Source: CALCCV01 sp964388665
Lineage (GTDB): Bacteria; Bdellovibrionota; Bdellovibrionia; Bdellovibrionales; Bdellovibrionaceae
DNA: 28,626 nt
Direction of reading: 5' to 3'
Assembly (NCBI GenBank): GCA_964388665.1
Contig: CAYMBJ010000048.1
Span: 1-28,626 of the forward strand
The translations under genes and the position numbers were made by a program. Shown here in pieces: positions 1-8,768 of the stretch. The first letter of the stretch is position 1. The number at the start of each line of letters is the position of its first letter. A model generated the notes under the pieces. It saw only the letters and a program-made list of their open reading frames with translations. It searched no databases and had not been told where the DNA came from.

Positions 1-77
1 AGAAAATCATAACAAATCAAATATGTCCACTAGCAAATGGCCTGGTCAGTAATATTCCCAAATTCAAGGAGATTCTA

Positions 78-515
78 ATGAAAGTACTCTGTAAATTGTT
101 GATAAGTTCATCACGTAAGTTTTTGGTGGTTACTTTGCTTTTGGCTAGCAATGTTTCATTTGCAGATTCGACCACAATTCAATTTTGCGACAGCGATGAT
201 CCTAATTATACGAAATGGGAAAATATTCCGGCGTCCCGAATGGAAATCTACAATAAGGGAATACAATTAAATGAAATCCTGAGTAAACTTACTGGTATGA
301 ATGCACAAAAGAAGAGTGAGCTCGCTGCTGCCATTGCTGGTAGAATGAACTCTATAAAATGCTTTGAGTTAAGTCCTCTAGTTTATGAGGATATCTACCT
401 TGAAATTATAGAGCAGGGAGAAAATATTATTCTTGAAACGCAAACCCAAATTGACAGAATCCGGGAAAGCGTCCAAGCGTTGAATCGGCTTAAATATACT
501 GAGGATTTTCGATAG
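78..515 (+). CDS. Small secreted protein of unknown function
   Basis: I do not recognise the family of this 145-residue protein. The N-terminus has basic residues (K2, K6, R13, K14), a hydrophobic stretch and a likely signal peptidase I site after SFA near residue 29, so it is probably exported to the periplasm or beyond. The mature part has two cysteines (in QFCDSDD and IKCFELS) and a helical C-terminal half (EIIEQGENIILETQTQIDRIRES) that could form a short coiled coil. The ATG start is supported by AAGGAGA at 66-72, five bases upstream. It stands alone: the next thing on this strand is a gene remnant and the next real gene is convergent. Confident that it is coding, with no view on function. 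Confidence 0.75.
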   Translation: MKVLCKLLISSSRKFLVVTLLLASNVSFADSTTIQFCDSDDPNYTKWENIPASRMEIYNKGIQLNEILSKLTGMNAQKKSELAAAIAGRMNSIKCFELSPLVYEDIYLEIIEQGENIILETQTQIDRIRESVQALNRLKYTEDFR

Positions 516-525
516 AATGATTTAA

Positions 526-681
526 CTCACCAATCTCAGGCGGCGTGAAGGCTATCGCAAAGCCTTTACCAATTTTGAATCCGACAGAGTCGCACCTTTT
601 GATAAGGAGAAAGGTGCAAAGCTTCTAGCCAACGAAGGCATCAATCGCAATCATCTTAAAATTGATTCCAGTTTTTCTTAA
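526..681 (+). pseudogene. 3' remnant of a coding region (51 codons, no start)
   Basis: An open stretch runs from just after an in-frame TAA (523-525) to a TAA at 679-681. It has no ATG, GTG or TTG to start from. The translation (LTNLRRREGYRKAFTNFES, then a Lys/Glu/Asn-rich tail ending NHLKIDSSFS) has the composition of a normal hydrophilic protein end, and its codons resemble those of neighbouring genes. I read it as the tail of a gene whose front was deleted or replaced, perhaps when the preceding small gene arrived. It could also be chance, since 51 open codons without a start is not rare. Confidence 0.35.
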
Positions 682-688
682 TACCTGT

Positions 689-1753
689 CTATTTTTCCTG
701 TAAATCGTCGTCCTGAGCGCCAGCACACAGGTCAGTCGATTCAGTATCGACATCAATTGTAGCGGGCTGAAAGGTTTTGCGAGGTAACAGCAACCATTCA
801 TCAATCAAGGCATGGACGTAAGCACTTTGGCCCCTTTGAACAAGGTCCAATTTTGCAAGTACTGGATATTCAATGACCATCGCGTGGATTCCATAGTTTG
901 AAACTGCGTAGTCTCGAAGAGTACCCTTGGTTGGCGAAATTGCGACGCCTGGCGCGCAAAACACATAGGGAGTTTTGTGAAAGTGTGGATAGCCATCGGA
1001 ATCCTCATTTTTTGGTGCCACCATCACAGGATAGCTATCCGCAAAATGAGCGCGCTTGCCAAAACTGTTGTCCGCCCGTGAAATGGCCGCACTCGCCAGC
1101 GAGAGAGATTCTGGAGAAACAATGACAAAAAAATCCTGATCATCGGAGAGGCCTGCGCCATGGAGATCAAGATGCAGGACTGACAACTGATCAGCGCGTA
1201 AAAGTTTATCTAGACGATCTGAAATCAATTGAACCCAAGGTGATGAAGATTGAGATTTATCACCGTTAACTACAAATGCGCGATTCAGGTCTGAATTGTC
1301 TGTGGGATCACGGCGATCGCCAGCACGAAGACCCTTTGGGTTTAGGAATGGAAAAACAACCACTTCATAGTCACTGTAAAGGTTGTCCTCAACAATCCTG
1401 CGAAAAACTTGAAATCCTGATTCAACACTCACAGCCTCATTACCATGGATACCGGCGGTGATCACAATTCGACCCTTCGCGCTTGAAACAAGCCGCGTGA
1501 CTTCTAGTAACTTGTCGGAATCATCAGAAGCACTGGTAAATTTGTTGGTAACATTGTCTTTTTCTGATTCCATCTCATTATAAAGCTTTTCATAACATTC
1601 AATATTTGCCCTAAATTGACGTGCTTCTTGATCAGCGAAGCTCTTCGCGCAGTCAGATACAAGATTGTCACTAGCAATCTGCGCAACCGCAAGCACAGGA
1701 GAAACAGCAACTGCAACAAACCACATTGCAGGCTTCCATCGTTTTGAATTCAT
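689..1753 (-). CDS. Exported zinc hydrolase, aspartoacylase/succinylglutamate desuccinylase (M14-like) family
   Basis: This 354-residue protein has the family zinc site: H103 and E106 in GIHGNEAV, then H198 in LDLHG. NPKG (138-141), the Arg/Asn patch in DLNRAF (155-160) and a candidate catalytic Glu295 in VIEYP also fit. The family cleaves amide bonds of N-acyl amino acids or C-terminal peptide residues; the substrate here is unknown. A signal peptide (MNSKRWKPAMWFVAVAVS..., likely cut after AVA near residue 24) places it in the periplasm or outside, unlike cytoplasmic AstE. The start at 1753 is preferred because AGGAG lies seven bases upstream; an in-frame ATG at 1792 adds 13 residues and overlaps the previous stop as ATGA but spoils the signal peptide. 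It follows the 1789-2535 gene and is probably co-transcribed. Confidence 0.8.
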   Translation of the reverse strand: MNSKRWKPAMWFVAVAVSPVLAVAQIASDNLVSDCAKSFADQEARQFRANIECYEKLYNEMESEKDNVTNKFTSASDDSDKLLEVTRLVSSAKGRIVITAGIHGNEAVSVESGFQVFRRIVEDNLYSDYEVVVFPFLNPKGLRAGDRRDPTDNSDLNRAFVVNGDKSQSSSPWVQLISDRLDKLLRADQLSVLHLDLHGAGLSDDQDFFVIVSPESLSLASAAISRADNSFGKRAHFADSYPVMVAPKNEDSDGYPHFHKTPYVFCAPGVAISPTKGTLRDYAVSNYGIHAMVIEYPVLAKLDLVQRGQSAYVHALIDEWLLLPRKTFQPATIDVDTESTDLCAGAQDDDLQEK

Positions 1754-1788
1754 ATTTTCTCTCCTAAATTTTGAAATCTCTGACCTGA

Positions 1789-2535
1789 TCATCTGCCATG
1801 CTCATCGTCGGCATCGCAATAATCTAGGTTCAAGGGCATGCCATCATTTGCATCGTCGGGAAGCTGCTCCTTAAGGCCCGAATTGCAGATCTTGGAAACA
1901 GCGGTATTGATCATGTGCTCACCCCAGTTTTGGGCTCCATTGGGCAATTGTCTCATCACCTCTTCTGGCTGAAACTGGCGAACAAACGGAAGTGCCAGAT
2001 CTGCCAATAGGAAATTCGCCCATTCATGCGTAATCGGGGAGTCAATCTTCAGCTTTTTGAACGCAACGACAGTGTCAATGGTTCCGGCCAATGTGTAGGC
2101 GAAGCCAGCCATTGCCTCTGGCGCATGGATATCGCTGTGGGAATTCACAATAGCGTTGACCACCACGTCAATTCTCCCTTTGTCAACGGAGTCGATCAGA
2201 AACCTTGTGCACGCGCCACGCTGACCTGCCAACTCCAGAGCGGAGCAGGGACCAGCATTAGCCGAAAGCTCCTGTGCCAACTGCTCCTTGAGATTACGCT
2301 GCCTAGAAGCGATTTGGGCGATGGTCTGCTCAGTCCAAATGGGGTGGATCTTTTCATTTCTGATTTTGACAGCATCTTCAAGAGCCACCAGTGCTTCGCG
2401 ATCTTTTACAGGCATAATTGCTGGCGTCGGTATCAGCGCAGGGCAAACGTGAACTGAATTGATACACGCCATAATTGCCAATTCAATCCAAGTGTTCAAG
2501 TTATCTCCAAACCCACCAATGGGAATTGTCTTCAA
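1789..2535 (-). CDS. Cys-rich protein of unknown function
   Basis: No family is recognised. The 248-residue product has six cysteines spread along its length (in MACIN, HVCPA, GPCSA, GACTR, KICNS, DYCDA), which suggests disulfides and export. A weakly hydrophobic stretch (WIELAIMACINSVHVCPA) near the N-terminus could be an atypical signal. The rest looks helical, with an acidic tail ending DADDEHGR. The start is uncertain: the longest reading begins with TTG at 2535, but a TTG at 2499 has GGAG five bases upstream and may be the real one, and the first ATG is at 2472. Its stop overlaps the hydrolase reading frame just downstream, so the two genes likely form an operon. Confidence 0.6.
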   Translation of the reverse strand: MKTIPIGGFGDNLNTWIELAIMACINSVHVCPALIPTPAIMPVKDREALVALEDAVKIRNEKIHPIWTEQTIAQIASRQRNLKEQLAQELSANAGPCSALELAGQRGACTRFLIDSVDKGRIDVVVNAIVNSHSDIHAPEAMAGFAYTLAGTIDTVVAFKKLKIDSPITHEWANFLLADLALPFVRQFQPEEVMRQLPNGAQNWGEHMINTAVSKICNSGLKEQLPDDANDGMPLNLDYCDADDEHGR

Positions 2536-2610
2536 AATTCAATGACAGCTCTTTAATCGTTCTCAATTTATAAATTTATATTTCGCCACTTTTTGGTATC
2601 TTTTTATAAG

Positions 2611-2652
2611 GCGCTTCTTCCATCCCCCCCCAAGTGTGTTTGGGAGAAGCGC
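2611..2652. terminator. Interrupted hairpin with a run of eight C, weak terminator candidate
   Basis: The arms GCGCTTCT (2611-2618) and AGAAGCGC (2645-2652) pair perfectly. An inner stem CCCAA (2629-2633) with TTGGG (2640-2644) extends it, leaving a ten-base bulge on one side that includes part of the C run (2624-2631). It lies 14 bases beyond the stop of the large lipoprotein gene, where a terminator would be expected. On the minus-strand transcript no U tract follows the stem, so intrinsic termination would be weak; a role as an mRNA 3' end stabiliser is also possible. Confidence 0.4.
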
Positions 2653-2665
2653 AGCTCTTTTACTC

Positions 2666-5446
2666 CTAGTATCCAGCTCGCGCTCGGACTTGCACCAGAT
2701 CAAGACCAACACCATCAATCATTTTGTAAGTGACTCCGGCAGTGGGCCATGTGTTCTTTGGAATCTCAATACCTTCGTCTAGGAAGACATTGTAGCGAAA
2801 GCGAAAACTTTTCCGAACCGCACTTGGCAAAGTTGCCAGATCTAATGTGATCTTTGAGGACTTCCAGCTAAACTGATTGCGATTCTTGTTGGTGAGGGGA
2901 CCAATTGCGGGCCCTTTTGGATTCTGCCAATACATCACCCAATCAGATGCTTTAAGTGGGTCACAGTCTTTTGCAGGTTTTTTGCAAATCTCGAGACGAA
3001 GATATTCATTGGACTCAAGGTCAATCGGCAAGTGCATTTGCGAGATCTCAAGACTTGAGTATGCAGACAAATCAATTGGTCTGGAAATCAGAAATATTTC
3101 GTGCTGCGAGTTGCCCATGCGACCGCGAAAGTAAAGTGATTTCGCACCAGACGGAGCTGTGACAAAAACACTTCCGGGTTGGATTTTGGCGTCGATGTTG
3201 TCTGTACGTCCGCCAAAGTCATGAATCACTTCTGTCCAAGAAAGGCCATCAGGAGAGCCGTCCAAAATCTGATTGCGCTCAAAATCATCCTTGAGCAATA
3301 GATCGCCCAAAACTGGATCGGCCACACGAACAAAGTTTCGATTGTCAGTGGATGTCCCACCTTGATTGGTTTGCCAAGCCCTGATGTTCTTTACGCCGAC
3401 ACCCTGAGTGAAGCTCACGTTGACACTAAAGACTCCGCTCGTGCAAGACACAACTTTTGGAGTGGCATTGCCCGATCCGTCCACTTGCACCTGAATTCCA
3501 GAAGTGCAAGTTCCAGAAAGGAGTACGCCCAAATTGGCTTGGCTATTAGCAGCTGGAGATACAATCTTTACAACTGGCGGCAGAACCTCAATGGCGCGGA
3601 TAAAATTTCTCACCGCCGTGCCAGTCCCTACATTAGGGCGAGTTTGTGACAAAACGATGTTCTTTGACCCGGATCCCGGCGACAGCGGTACTGTAATCTG
3701 AAACTGTCCGCCACTACCACAAGAGGCATTGAACCCTTGAGCGACACCTACACCAGCAACTTGAATGGGCAGGTCGCTTTCGCAGATTCCGAGCACCACA
3801 ACTTGAGCGCCATGCACGCTATCAGCAGCAGGAGCTGTAATCTCTATGCGAGGCAATGGCTTAGGTCCGGTGGGGTCTTCGGAGCGGTTAAAGGCTCGAG
3901 AGTCTGAAACGGTTCCTGCGGAGTTTGTTTGCGAAGCTGTGATTACCTTCAAGCCATTTCCGTCAGTGACCACTACGGGCGCCGTGAATTTTGAATCGGC
4001 ACAAGCCACTGAAGATTCAGAAGCGTTGTCGCTGCCACTGATCTTTACGGCAAGCCCTGAAGTACAGGTTCCAGAAAGCTCAAGACCCGAGCCAATATTT
4101 GAGTTGGCAGCAGGAGCCGTGATCGCCACCTGCGGGAGCGGTGTCGAACCAGAATCTCCCATGAATTTGAAAATCCTTTGATCCCGACCAATGCCAGTCG
4201 CATTTTGCTGAGTGGCTTCTACCAATTTGTCGCCGGCAGTTCCTGCAACCATTACAGTCGCACGAAAAGCGCTATCGGCACATGGTGTTTGAATGCTTGA
4301 TGCCAAACCCGCTCCTGACAAACTGACCTGCAGTCCCGACTCACATGTTCCCGAAAGCTCAAAATTTCTTAAAACCTGCGAGTTAGCGAGGGGGCTCGTA
4401 ATTTTCACATTGGGAAGCGCAGAAGTATCATCCGCCTCTTTGATAAATGTTCTCGAAGCTTCGCCAATACCATAGGCGTTGGTTTGCCTAGCAACAATCA
4501 CCTTATTGCCTGCATTAGCAGAAAACTGAATATCAAGTGCAAAGCGACCCTCATTGCATGTGGCCTGAGTGACGGAGACCAGTCCCTGACCACCGAGAAC
4601 AACAGCAAGACCGGATTCACATGTGCCCTGAAGATTCACTCCCGACTTTGCACTTGTAAGTGGCGCTGGATGAGTGATCGTAACAACTGGTGGAAGACCA
4701 GGGGCAGTTCCCTGCCGCACAAAATTGCGATTGTCAGAACCTTCTCCTGCTGAATTGGTCTGGCGAACAACGATATTTTTTGTTCCATCACCTTCTGTGA
4801 CAGAGACCAGAGCCAAATAATTTCCGTTTGCACACTCCACAGTGCCAGAGCTAGCATTTCCAGATCCAGAATGCTGAACAGGAAGTCCCGCTTCGCACAG
4901 TCCTCGAATCTCAACACTGCCCTCAACAAAGCTATTGGCGCTAGGGGAGTCTATAGTGACATGAGGCAAGTTGGTGCCAGGATTGGTTCCGCCGCCAACT
5001 GTTACCGTTACGCTAGTTGAGCCAGTTCCTTCAGGGTTGGTTTGAGAAGCGATGATCTCCTTATCTCCTTCAACAGGAGTAAGAGGAGCTTCAACCTGAA
5101 AATTTCCCTGAACGCAATCGCCGCTTATGGCAGATTGAACGCCACTTCCTGAAATTTGCACATGGGAGTCGTCGGTGCATGTTCCTACAACTTCAATTGT
5201 TGGTCCACTGACCTGCTCGCCGGGAATAGGAGAAGTGATCGACACAACTGGTGGGCCTGAAACGGTATTTGTTGTATCGTTGGGATTGTCAGTTGTCGGT
5301 GTCTGCTGAGTCACCGGATCGACCGCAAAGCCTTTTGATGGCATTGAAAATTTGACATCGGCGCAACCACTGGCCGCAGCGCCTGCCATGAGGACCAGAC
5401 TCAGTTTAATGAACAACTCTTTATAGATCAGTCTATTGTTTCTCAT
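2666..5446 (-). CDS. Large repeat lipoprotein with seven Ig-like domains and a C-terminal beta domain
   Basis: This 926-residue protein is probably surface or outer-membrane anchored. Residues 1-28 form a lipoprotein signal with lipobox ASGC, Cys28 being the acylated residue. A Thr/Pro/Asn-rich linker follows. Residues about 64-710 hold seven repeats of roughly 92 residues with the pattern I-T/S-x-P near the start, GTC-x-S/A-G-L, a second Cys about 30 residues later, then K-x-I-x-A-x-Q-T-N and R-x-F. The paired cysteines probably form one disulfide per repeat, typical of exported Ig-like folds. The last 216 residues (from GDLLLKDDFERN) look like a separate beta-rich, possibly ligand-binding domain with two Cys. 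The start at 5446 has AAGG seven bases upstream; an upstream start would add 14 residues before the signal. An adhesive role is an inference from architecture. Confidence 0.8.
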   Translation of the reverse strand: MRNNRLIYKELFIKLSLVLMAGAAASGCADVKFSMPSKGFAVDPVTQQTPTTDNPNDTTNTVSGPPVVSITSPIPGEQVSGPTIEVVGTCTDDSHVQISGSGVQSAISGDCVQGNFQVEAPLTPVEGDKEIIASQTNPEGTGSTSVTVTVGGGTNPGTNLPHVTIDSPSANSFVEGSVEIRGLCEAGLPVQHSGSGNASSGTVECANGNYLALVSVTEGDGTKNIVVRQTNSAGEGSDNRNFVRQGTAPGLPPVVTITHPAPLTSAKSGVNLQGTCESGLAVVLGGQGLVSVTQATCNEGRFALDIQFSANAGNKVIVARQTNAYGIGEASRTFIKEADDTSALPNVKITSPLANSQVLRNFELSGTCESGLQVSLSGAGLASSIQTPCADSAFRATVMVAGTAGDKLVEATQQNATGIGRDQRIFKFMGDSGSTPLPQVAITAPAANSNIGSGLELSGTCTSGLAVKISGSDNASESSVACADSKFTAPVVVTDGNGLKVITASQTNSAGTVSDSRAFNRSEDPTGPKPLPRIEITAPAADSVHGAQVVVLGICESDLPIQVAGVGVAQGFNASCGSGGQFQITVPLSPGSGSKNIVLSQTRPNVGTGTAVRNFIRAIEVLPPVVKIVSPAANSQANLGVLLSGTCTSGIQVQVDGSGNATPKVVSCTSGVFSVNVSFTQGVGVKNIRAWQTNQGGTSTDNRNFVRVADPVLGDLLLKDDFERNQILDGSPDGLSWTEVIHDFGGRTDNIDAKIQPGSVFVTAPSGAKSLYFRGRMGNSQHEIFLISRPIDLSAYSSLEISQMHLPIDLESNEYLRLEICKKPAKDCDPLKASDWVMYWQNPKGPAIGPLTNKNRNQFSWKSSKITLDLATLPSAVRKSFRFRYNVFLDEGIEIPKNTWPTAGVTYKMIDGVGLDLVQVRARAGY

Positions 5447-5489
5447 ATGTGCACCTTCCTCGTACACATATACAATGCAAGACTCCAAC

Positions 5490-5506
5490 CCCTAGTATCA
5501 CTAGGG
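5490..5506. promoter_or_regulatory. Perfect 7-3-7 inverted repeat, operator candidate
   Basis: CCCTAGT (5490-5496), spacer ATC, ACTAGGG (5500-5506). It lies 44-60 bases upstream of the lipoprotein start codon on the minus strand, a position suited to a repressor or activator site. The half site CCCTA recurs in a second inverted repeat at 5849-5867 in the same intergenic region. No regulator can be named. Confidence 0.4.
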
Positions 5507-5845
5507 ATTTAGGGACATTGAACAGCCTCCAAATGCAAAAGGGCACTCAGCTGACTAAAGTTTTGACAATAGCATGCCGCTGGAATTTTCAGAATCCAAG
5601 CTTTCCAATACACAATTGGTACCAATAAAACATAAGCTCAGATCGAATTAACTAAGGTTTCATTTTAAGACACTGTCTCAAATCACGACACTCAGTCGTA
5701 AATTGGCAAATATTTTGGGATCGTTCATTGGGATCTTTATCAAACCTCCAAAACACAACATGACCCAGAAAAATAAACGTTTGAGAATTTACGGAACATC
5801 GAAGTGTCATGAACAAGAATTTTTTTGCATGGCAGGGGTCAAGAG

Positions 5846-5876
5846 TTGCCCTAAGCCAGCATTAGGGTCTATTAAT
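5846..5876 (+). promoter_or_regulatory. Candidate hldD promoter overlapping an inverted repeat
   Basis: A possible -35 TTGCCC (5846-5851) and -10 TATTAA (5870-5875) are separated by 18 bases. The spacer overlaps an inverted repeat, CCCTAA (5849-5854) / TTAGGG (5862-5867). Transcription would begin about 65 bases before the hldD start. A protein bound at the repeat would cover the promoter. The -35 match is moderate, so this is tentative. Confidence 0.35.
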
Positions 5877-5947
5877 AGAAATGTCACAATGGCGCTTTAT
5901 TGTGCATAGCAAAATAGAGAGGGCCATGGTTTCAATTAAGGAGGCCC

Positions 5948-6943
5948 ATGCACATTGTTACTGGGGCAAATGGATTCATTGGCAGCTGTATGGTTTGGCA
6001 GCTCAATCAAATGGGAATATTCAATATTCTGGCCGTGGACACGGTCCCTCTTTCCAAGAGAAATCTTCTCAAAGGCAAGTCTTACTCAAAATTTTTTACT
6101 CCTGATGAGCTCTGGAGCTTTTTGGACCCAAAGAGTTCTACCCATCAGAACACGAGTGCTGCCCTCCATCAGGAGATCAAGGCCTTTTTTCATATAGGCG
6201 CTTGCTCTTCGACAACAGAAACGAACTGGGACTATCTGTTTCGCAACAATGTTTTGGAATCACGGAAAGCCTTTCAGTACTGCACAGAGCATCGGATTCC
6301 ACTGATTTATGCCAGCAGTGCGGCCACCTATGGCAACGGCGAAGTTGGCTTTGACGACAATCGTGATTCGTTTGAATTAGCGCCACTTAATCTGTATGGA
6401 AAATCAAAATTGCTTTTTGATCAATGGGTCCAGGAGCAAAGCGAAAAGCCGCCGCACTGGTATGGTCTGCGCTATTTCAATGTCTATGGTCCCAATGAGT
6501 ATCACAAGGGCTCACAGGCAAGTCTCGTCGTCAGTGCGTACAAGCAAATCCACGAAGTGGGGAGCCTGCGCCTGTTTAAATCGTACAATCCCGCATACAA
6601 AGACGGCGAACAGGTGCGCGACTTTATTTATGTCAAAGACATCATCCGCTGGATGGGCGAGCTGCTAGATAAAAAGCCGGCGAGTGGAATTTACAATTTG
6701 GGAACGGGCACTGCTCGGACCTGGATCGACTTGGGTGCGGCTGTGTTTGCAGCTATGAAGACCCCAGAAAAGATTGAGTTTATTGACATGCCCGCGAATA
6801 TCAAAGATCAGTACCAGTATTTTACGGAAGCTAAGATGGATAAGTTTTTAAAATTGGGTCTATCAAAGCCACAGTGGACATTAGAGAGCGGAATCAATGA
6901 TTATGTTCGCCACTATTTGAGTCAGGACCAAAAAGCGCTTTAA
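5948..6943 (+). CDS. hldD: ADP-L-glycero-D-manno-heptose 6-epimerase
   Basis: A short-chain dehydrogenase/epimerase of 331 residues, the usual size for HldD (RfaD). It converts ADP-D-glycero-beta-D-manno-heptose to the L-glycero form used for the LPS inner core, in the cytoplasm. The NAD(P)-binding Rossmann motif is G6-x-x-G9-x-x-G12 (VTGANGFIGS). The catalytic set is visible as Ser123/Ser124 in YASSAATYG and Y150-x-x-x-K154 in LYGKSK. RYFNVYGPNEYHKG and VRDFIYVKDI are typical family segments. AAGGAGG at 5938-5944 precedes the ATG with a rather short three-base gap. The hydroxylase gene follows 28 bases later. Presence of this gene implies heptose-containing LPS. Confidence 0.93.
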   Translation: MHIVTGANGFIGSCMVWQLNQMGIFNILAVDTVPLSKRNLLKGKSYSKFFTPDELWSFLDPKSSTHQNTSAALHQEIKAFFHIGACSSTTETNWDYLFRNNVLESRKAFQYCTEHRIPLIYASSAATYGNGEVGFDDNRDSFELAPLNLYGKSKLLFDQWVQEQSEKPPHWYGLRYFNVYGPNEYHKGSQASLVVSAYKQIHEVGSLRLFKSYNPAYKDGEQVRDFIYVKDIIRWMGELLDKKPASGIYNLGTGTARTWIDLGAAVFAAMKTPEKIEFIDMPANIKDQYQYFTEAKMDKFLKLGLSKPQWTLESGINDYVRHYLSQDQKAL

Positions 6944-6971
6944 TACGATCTTGTTAAGGAGATTTTCAGCT

Positions 6972-8768
6972 ATGCCGAGCTCGCAACTTCAATCAAAACC
7001 CATGGCCGCTGCGGAGAGTTTGCCGCTGCACTTGCGAAAGTACATCGTCGAGCAGGATTACTCACGCTATTCAAGTCGCGACCACAGTGTGTGGCGATAC
7101 ATTCTCAGACAACTGAAATTCTTTCTCGCCCATCACGCTCATGAATGCTATCTCGAGGGACTCGAAAAGACGGGGATATCCATTGAGCACATTCCTGCAG
7201 TGAGTGCCATTAGCCGCAAGATCGAAGAGTTCGGATGGAGAGCATTGCCCGTGAGCGGTTTTATACCACCAGCAGCCTTTATGGAGTTGCAGAGTCTAGG
7301 AATCTTGCCCATCGCCACCGACATTCGCAGTCTTGATCATCTCCTCTACACCCCAGCTCCCGACATTGTTCATGAGGCGGCTGGACATGCGCCAATTTTG
7401 ATTCATCCAGATTTTGCCAGCTATCTCAAGAAATATGCAGCGGTTGCCAAGATGGCGATTCTCTCGAAAGAAGATCTGAACCTCTACGCGGCCATTCGCA
7501 CACTTTCTGATATTAAAGAAAATCCGGCCTCCACACCTCAAGATATTCAACGAGCCGAGAATGAATTAAAGGAGGCGACAAACTCAATTTCACACATCTC
7601 GGAAGGAGCACTCCTGGGGCGCATGAACTGGTGGACCGCCGAGTATGGCTTGATTGGCGATCTCGAAAACCCCAAGATCTACGGCGCGGGCCTCCTCTCA
7701 TCGGTGGGTGAAAGCAAACTTTGTCTCAGTGACGGAGTTAAAAAATTACCCCTTTCCATCGAATGCATAGAGTACTCATATGATATCACAGAGCCTCAAC
7801 CACAGCTGTTTGTCGCCCGGAGCTTTCAACACTTGGGAGAGGTGCTAGAAGAGCTGGCACAGAAGATGGCATTCAGAGTGGGCGGCTATGAGGGCTTAAA
7901 AAAGGCCATCCAATCAGAATTGGTAAATACCGCCGAACTCGATAGCGGACTGCAAATTTCTGGGCAAATGGTTGAACCAATTGTAACGAAATCCAATGGT
8001 GTTGAAAAAGTTATTTATTTAAAAACCAGCGGACCAACGCAAATTGCAAAAAATCAATCAGTCCTGTCCGAACAAGATCACGTACGCCATCCACAGGGCT
8101 ACAGCACTCCGCTTGGATTTATCGAAAATTTTCCAGACACCAAACCACATGATTTGACAGACGAAGAGTGGCACTCCTTGGGCGTTGGCCCCGGAATGCA
8201 AGCAAGAGTAACACTTAAATTTCTCTCGGGAGTTACGGTCTCTGGTATTTACAAAAGCCGCGTCCAAGACACGCGCGGCCGCAATGTACTTTTGACCTTT
8301 ACAGATTGCCACGTGAGCTTGGCGGATGAGACTCTTTTTGATCCGGCCTGGGGCGAATATGATATGGCTCTGGGAAGTTGCGTGGTCAGCGTTTTTGGCG
8401 GACCTGCTGATCGTGAATCCTTTGGCGAGGCCAAAGGATTTGCAGCATTACGAGTGCAAAAGCCCCACTGGACTGCAGAGCAAATGAGTTTGTTTCACCT
8501 TTATTCGCGCCTGCGAAATTTGCGTGAAGGTGGCGTTGACGGAAAATCTCTGGAGTCTTCAATTGAGGAGATCTTTAGTGAGGCGCAAAACTTTCCTCTT
8601 GAATGGTTGCTGATACTCGAGCTCTTTGAATTGGCTCAGCAACGACTTCCGGATTCGGATATTTTTACCAAAATCCATCAGCATCTCCAGGAACTCAAGC
8701 AAAACTCAGGAGTGCAAAGTTCTGCCATTGCCGATGGCATTGCCATTTCCCGCATGTGGATTCAGTGA
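6972..8768 (+). CDS. phhA: Long-form aromatic amino acid hydroxylase (phenylalanine 4-monooxygenase type)
   Basis: The N-terminal half belongs to the pterin-dependent, non-haem iron aromatic amino acid hydroxylases, which convert Phe to Tyr with O2 and tetrahydropterin. The iron ligands are visible: His134 and His139 in VHEAAGHAP and Glu224 in WWTAEYGL, with an insertion of roughly 40-50 residues between them. Substrate is inferred; Phe is most likely because maiA and an FAH-type hydrolase are in the window. At 598 residues it is about twice the usual bacterial enzyme (around 260-300). The extra 300 C-terminal residues have no recognised domain and lack an obvious ACT domain. The ATG at 6972 follows AAGGAGA (6956-6962) by nine bases; a TTG at 6951 lies before that site and is unlikely. 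Its end overlaps the RNA methyltransferase start. Confidence 0.85.
   Translation: MPSSQLQSKPMAAAESLPLHLRKYIVEQDYSRYSSRDHSVWRYILRQLKFFLAHHAHECYLEGLEKTGISIEHIPAVSAISRKIEEFGWRALPVSGFIPPAAFMELQSLGILPIATDIRSLDHLLYTPAPDIVHEAAGHAPILIHPDFASYLKKYAAVAKMAILSKEDLNLYAAIRTLSDIKENPASTPQDIQRAENELKEATNSISHISEGALLGRMNWWTAEYGLIGDLENPKIYGAGLLSSVGESKLCLSDGVKKLPLSIECIEYSYDITEPQPQLFVARSFQHLGEVLEELAQKMAFRVGGYEGLKKAIQSELVNTAELDSGLQISGQMVEPIVTKSNGVEKVIYLKTSGPTQIAKNQSVLSEQDHVRHPQGYSTPLGFIENFPDTKPHDLTDEEWHSLGVGPGMQARVTLKFLSGVTVSGIYKSRVQDTRGRNVLLTFTDCHVSLADETLFDPAWGEYDMALGSCVVSVFGGPADRESFGEAKGFAALRVQKPHWTAEQMSLFHLYSRLRNLREGGVDGKSLESSIEEIFSEAQNFPLEWLLILELFELAQQRLPDSDIFTKIHQHLQELKQNSGVQSSAIADGIAISRMWIQ

Larger units (their letters stand above)
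5447..5947. other. Non-coding divergent intergenic region of about 500 bases
   Basis: The region lies between the divergent lipoprotein gene and hldD. I see no convincing gene: the short open frames lack ribosome-binding sites and have unlikely compositions. It contains two inverted repeats (listed separately) and a TTGACA at 5563-5568 without a good -10 partner. It should carry promoters for both flanking genes. Confidence 0.5.

Noticed and set aside
2624..2631. Run of eight C as a phase-variable tract
   Set aside because: It lies outside any reading frame and far from a recognisable promoter; it is better explained as part of the hairpin region.
5563..5568. TTGACA as the hldD -35 element
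   Set aside because: No acceptable -10 at 15-19 bases, and it is almost 400 bases from the gene.
5703..5909. Open frame of 68 codons upstream of hldD
   Set aside because: No ribosome-binding site, unlikely composition, and it overlaps the candidate hldD promoter and inverted repeat.
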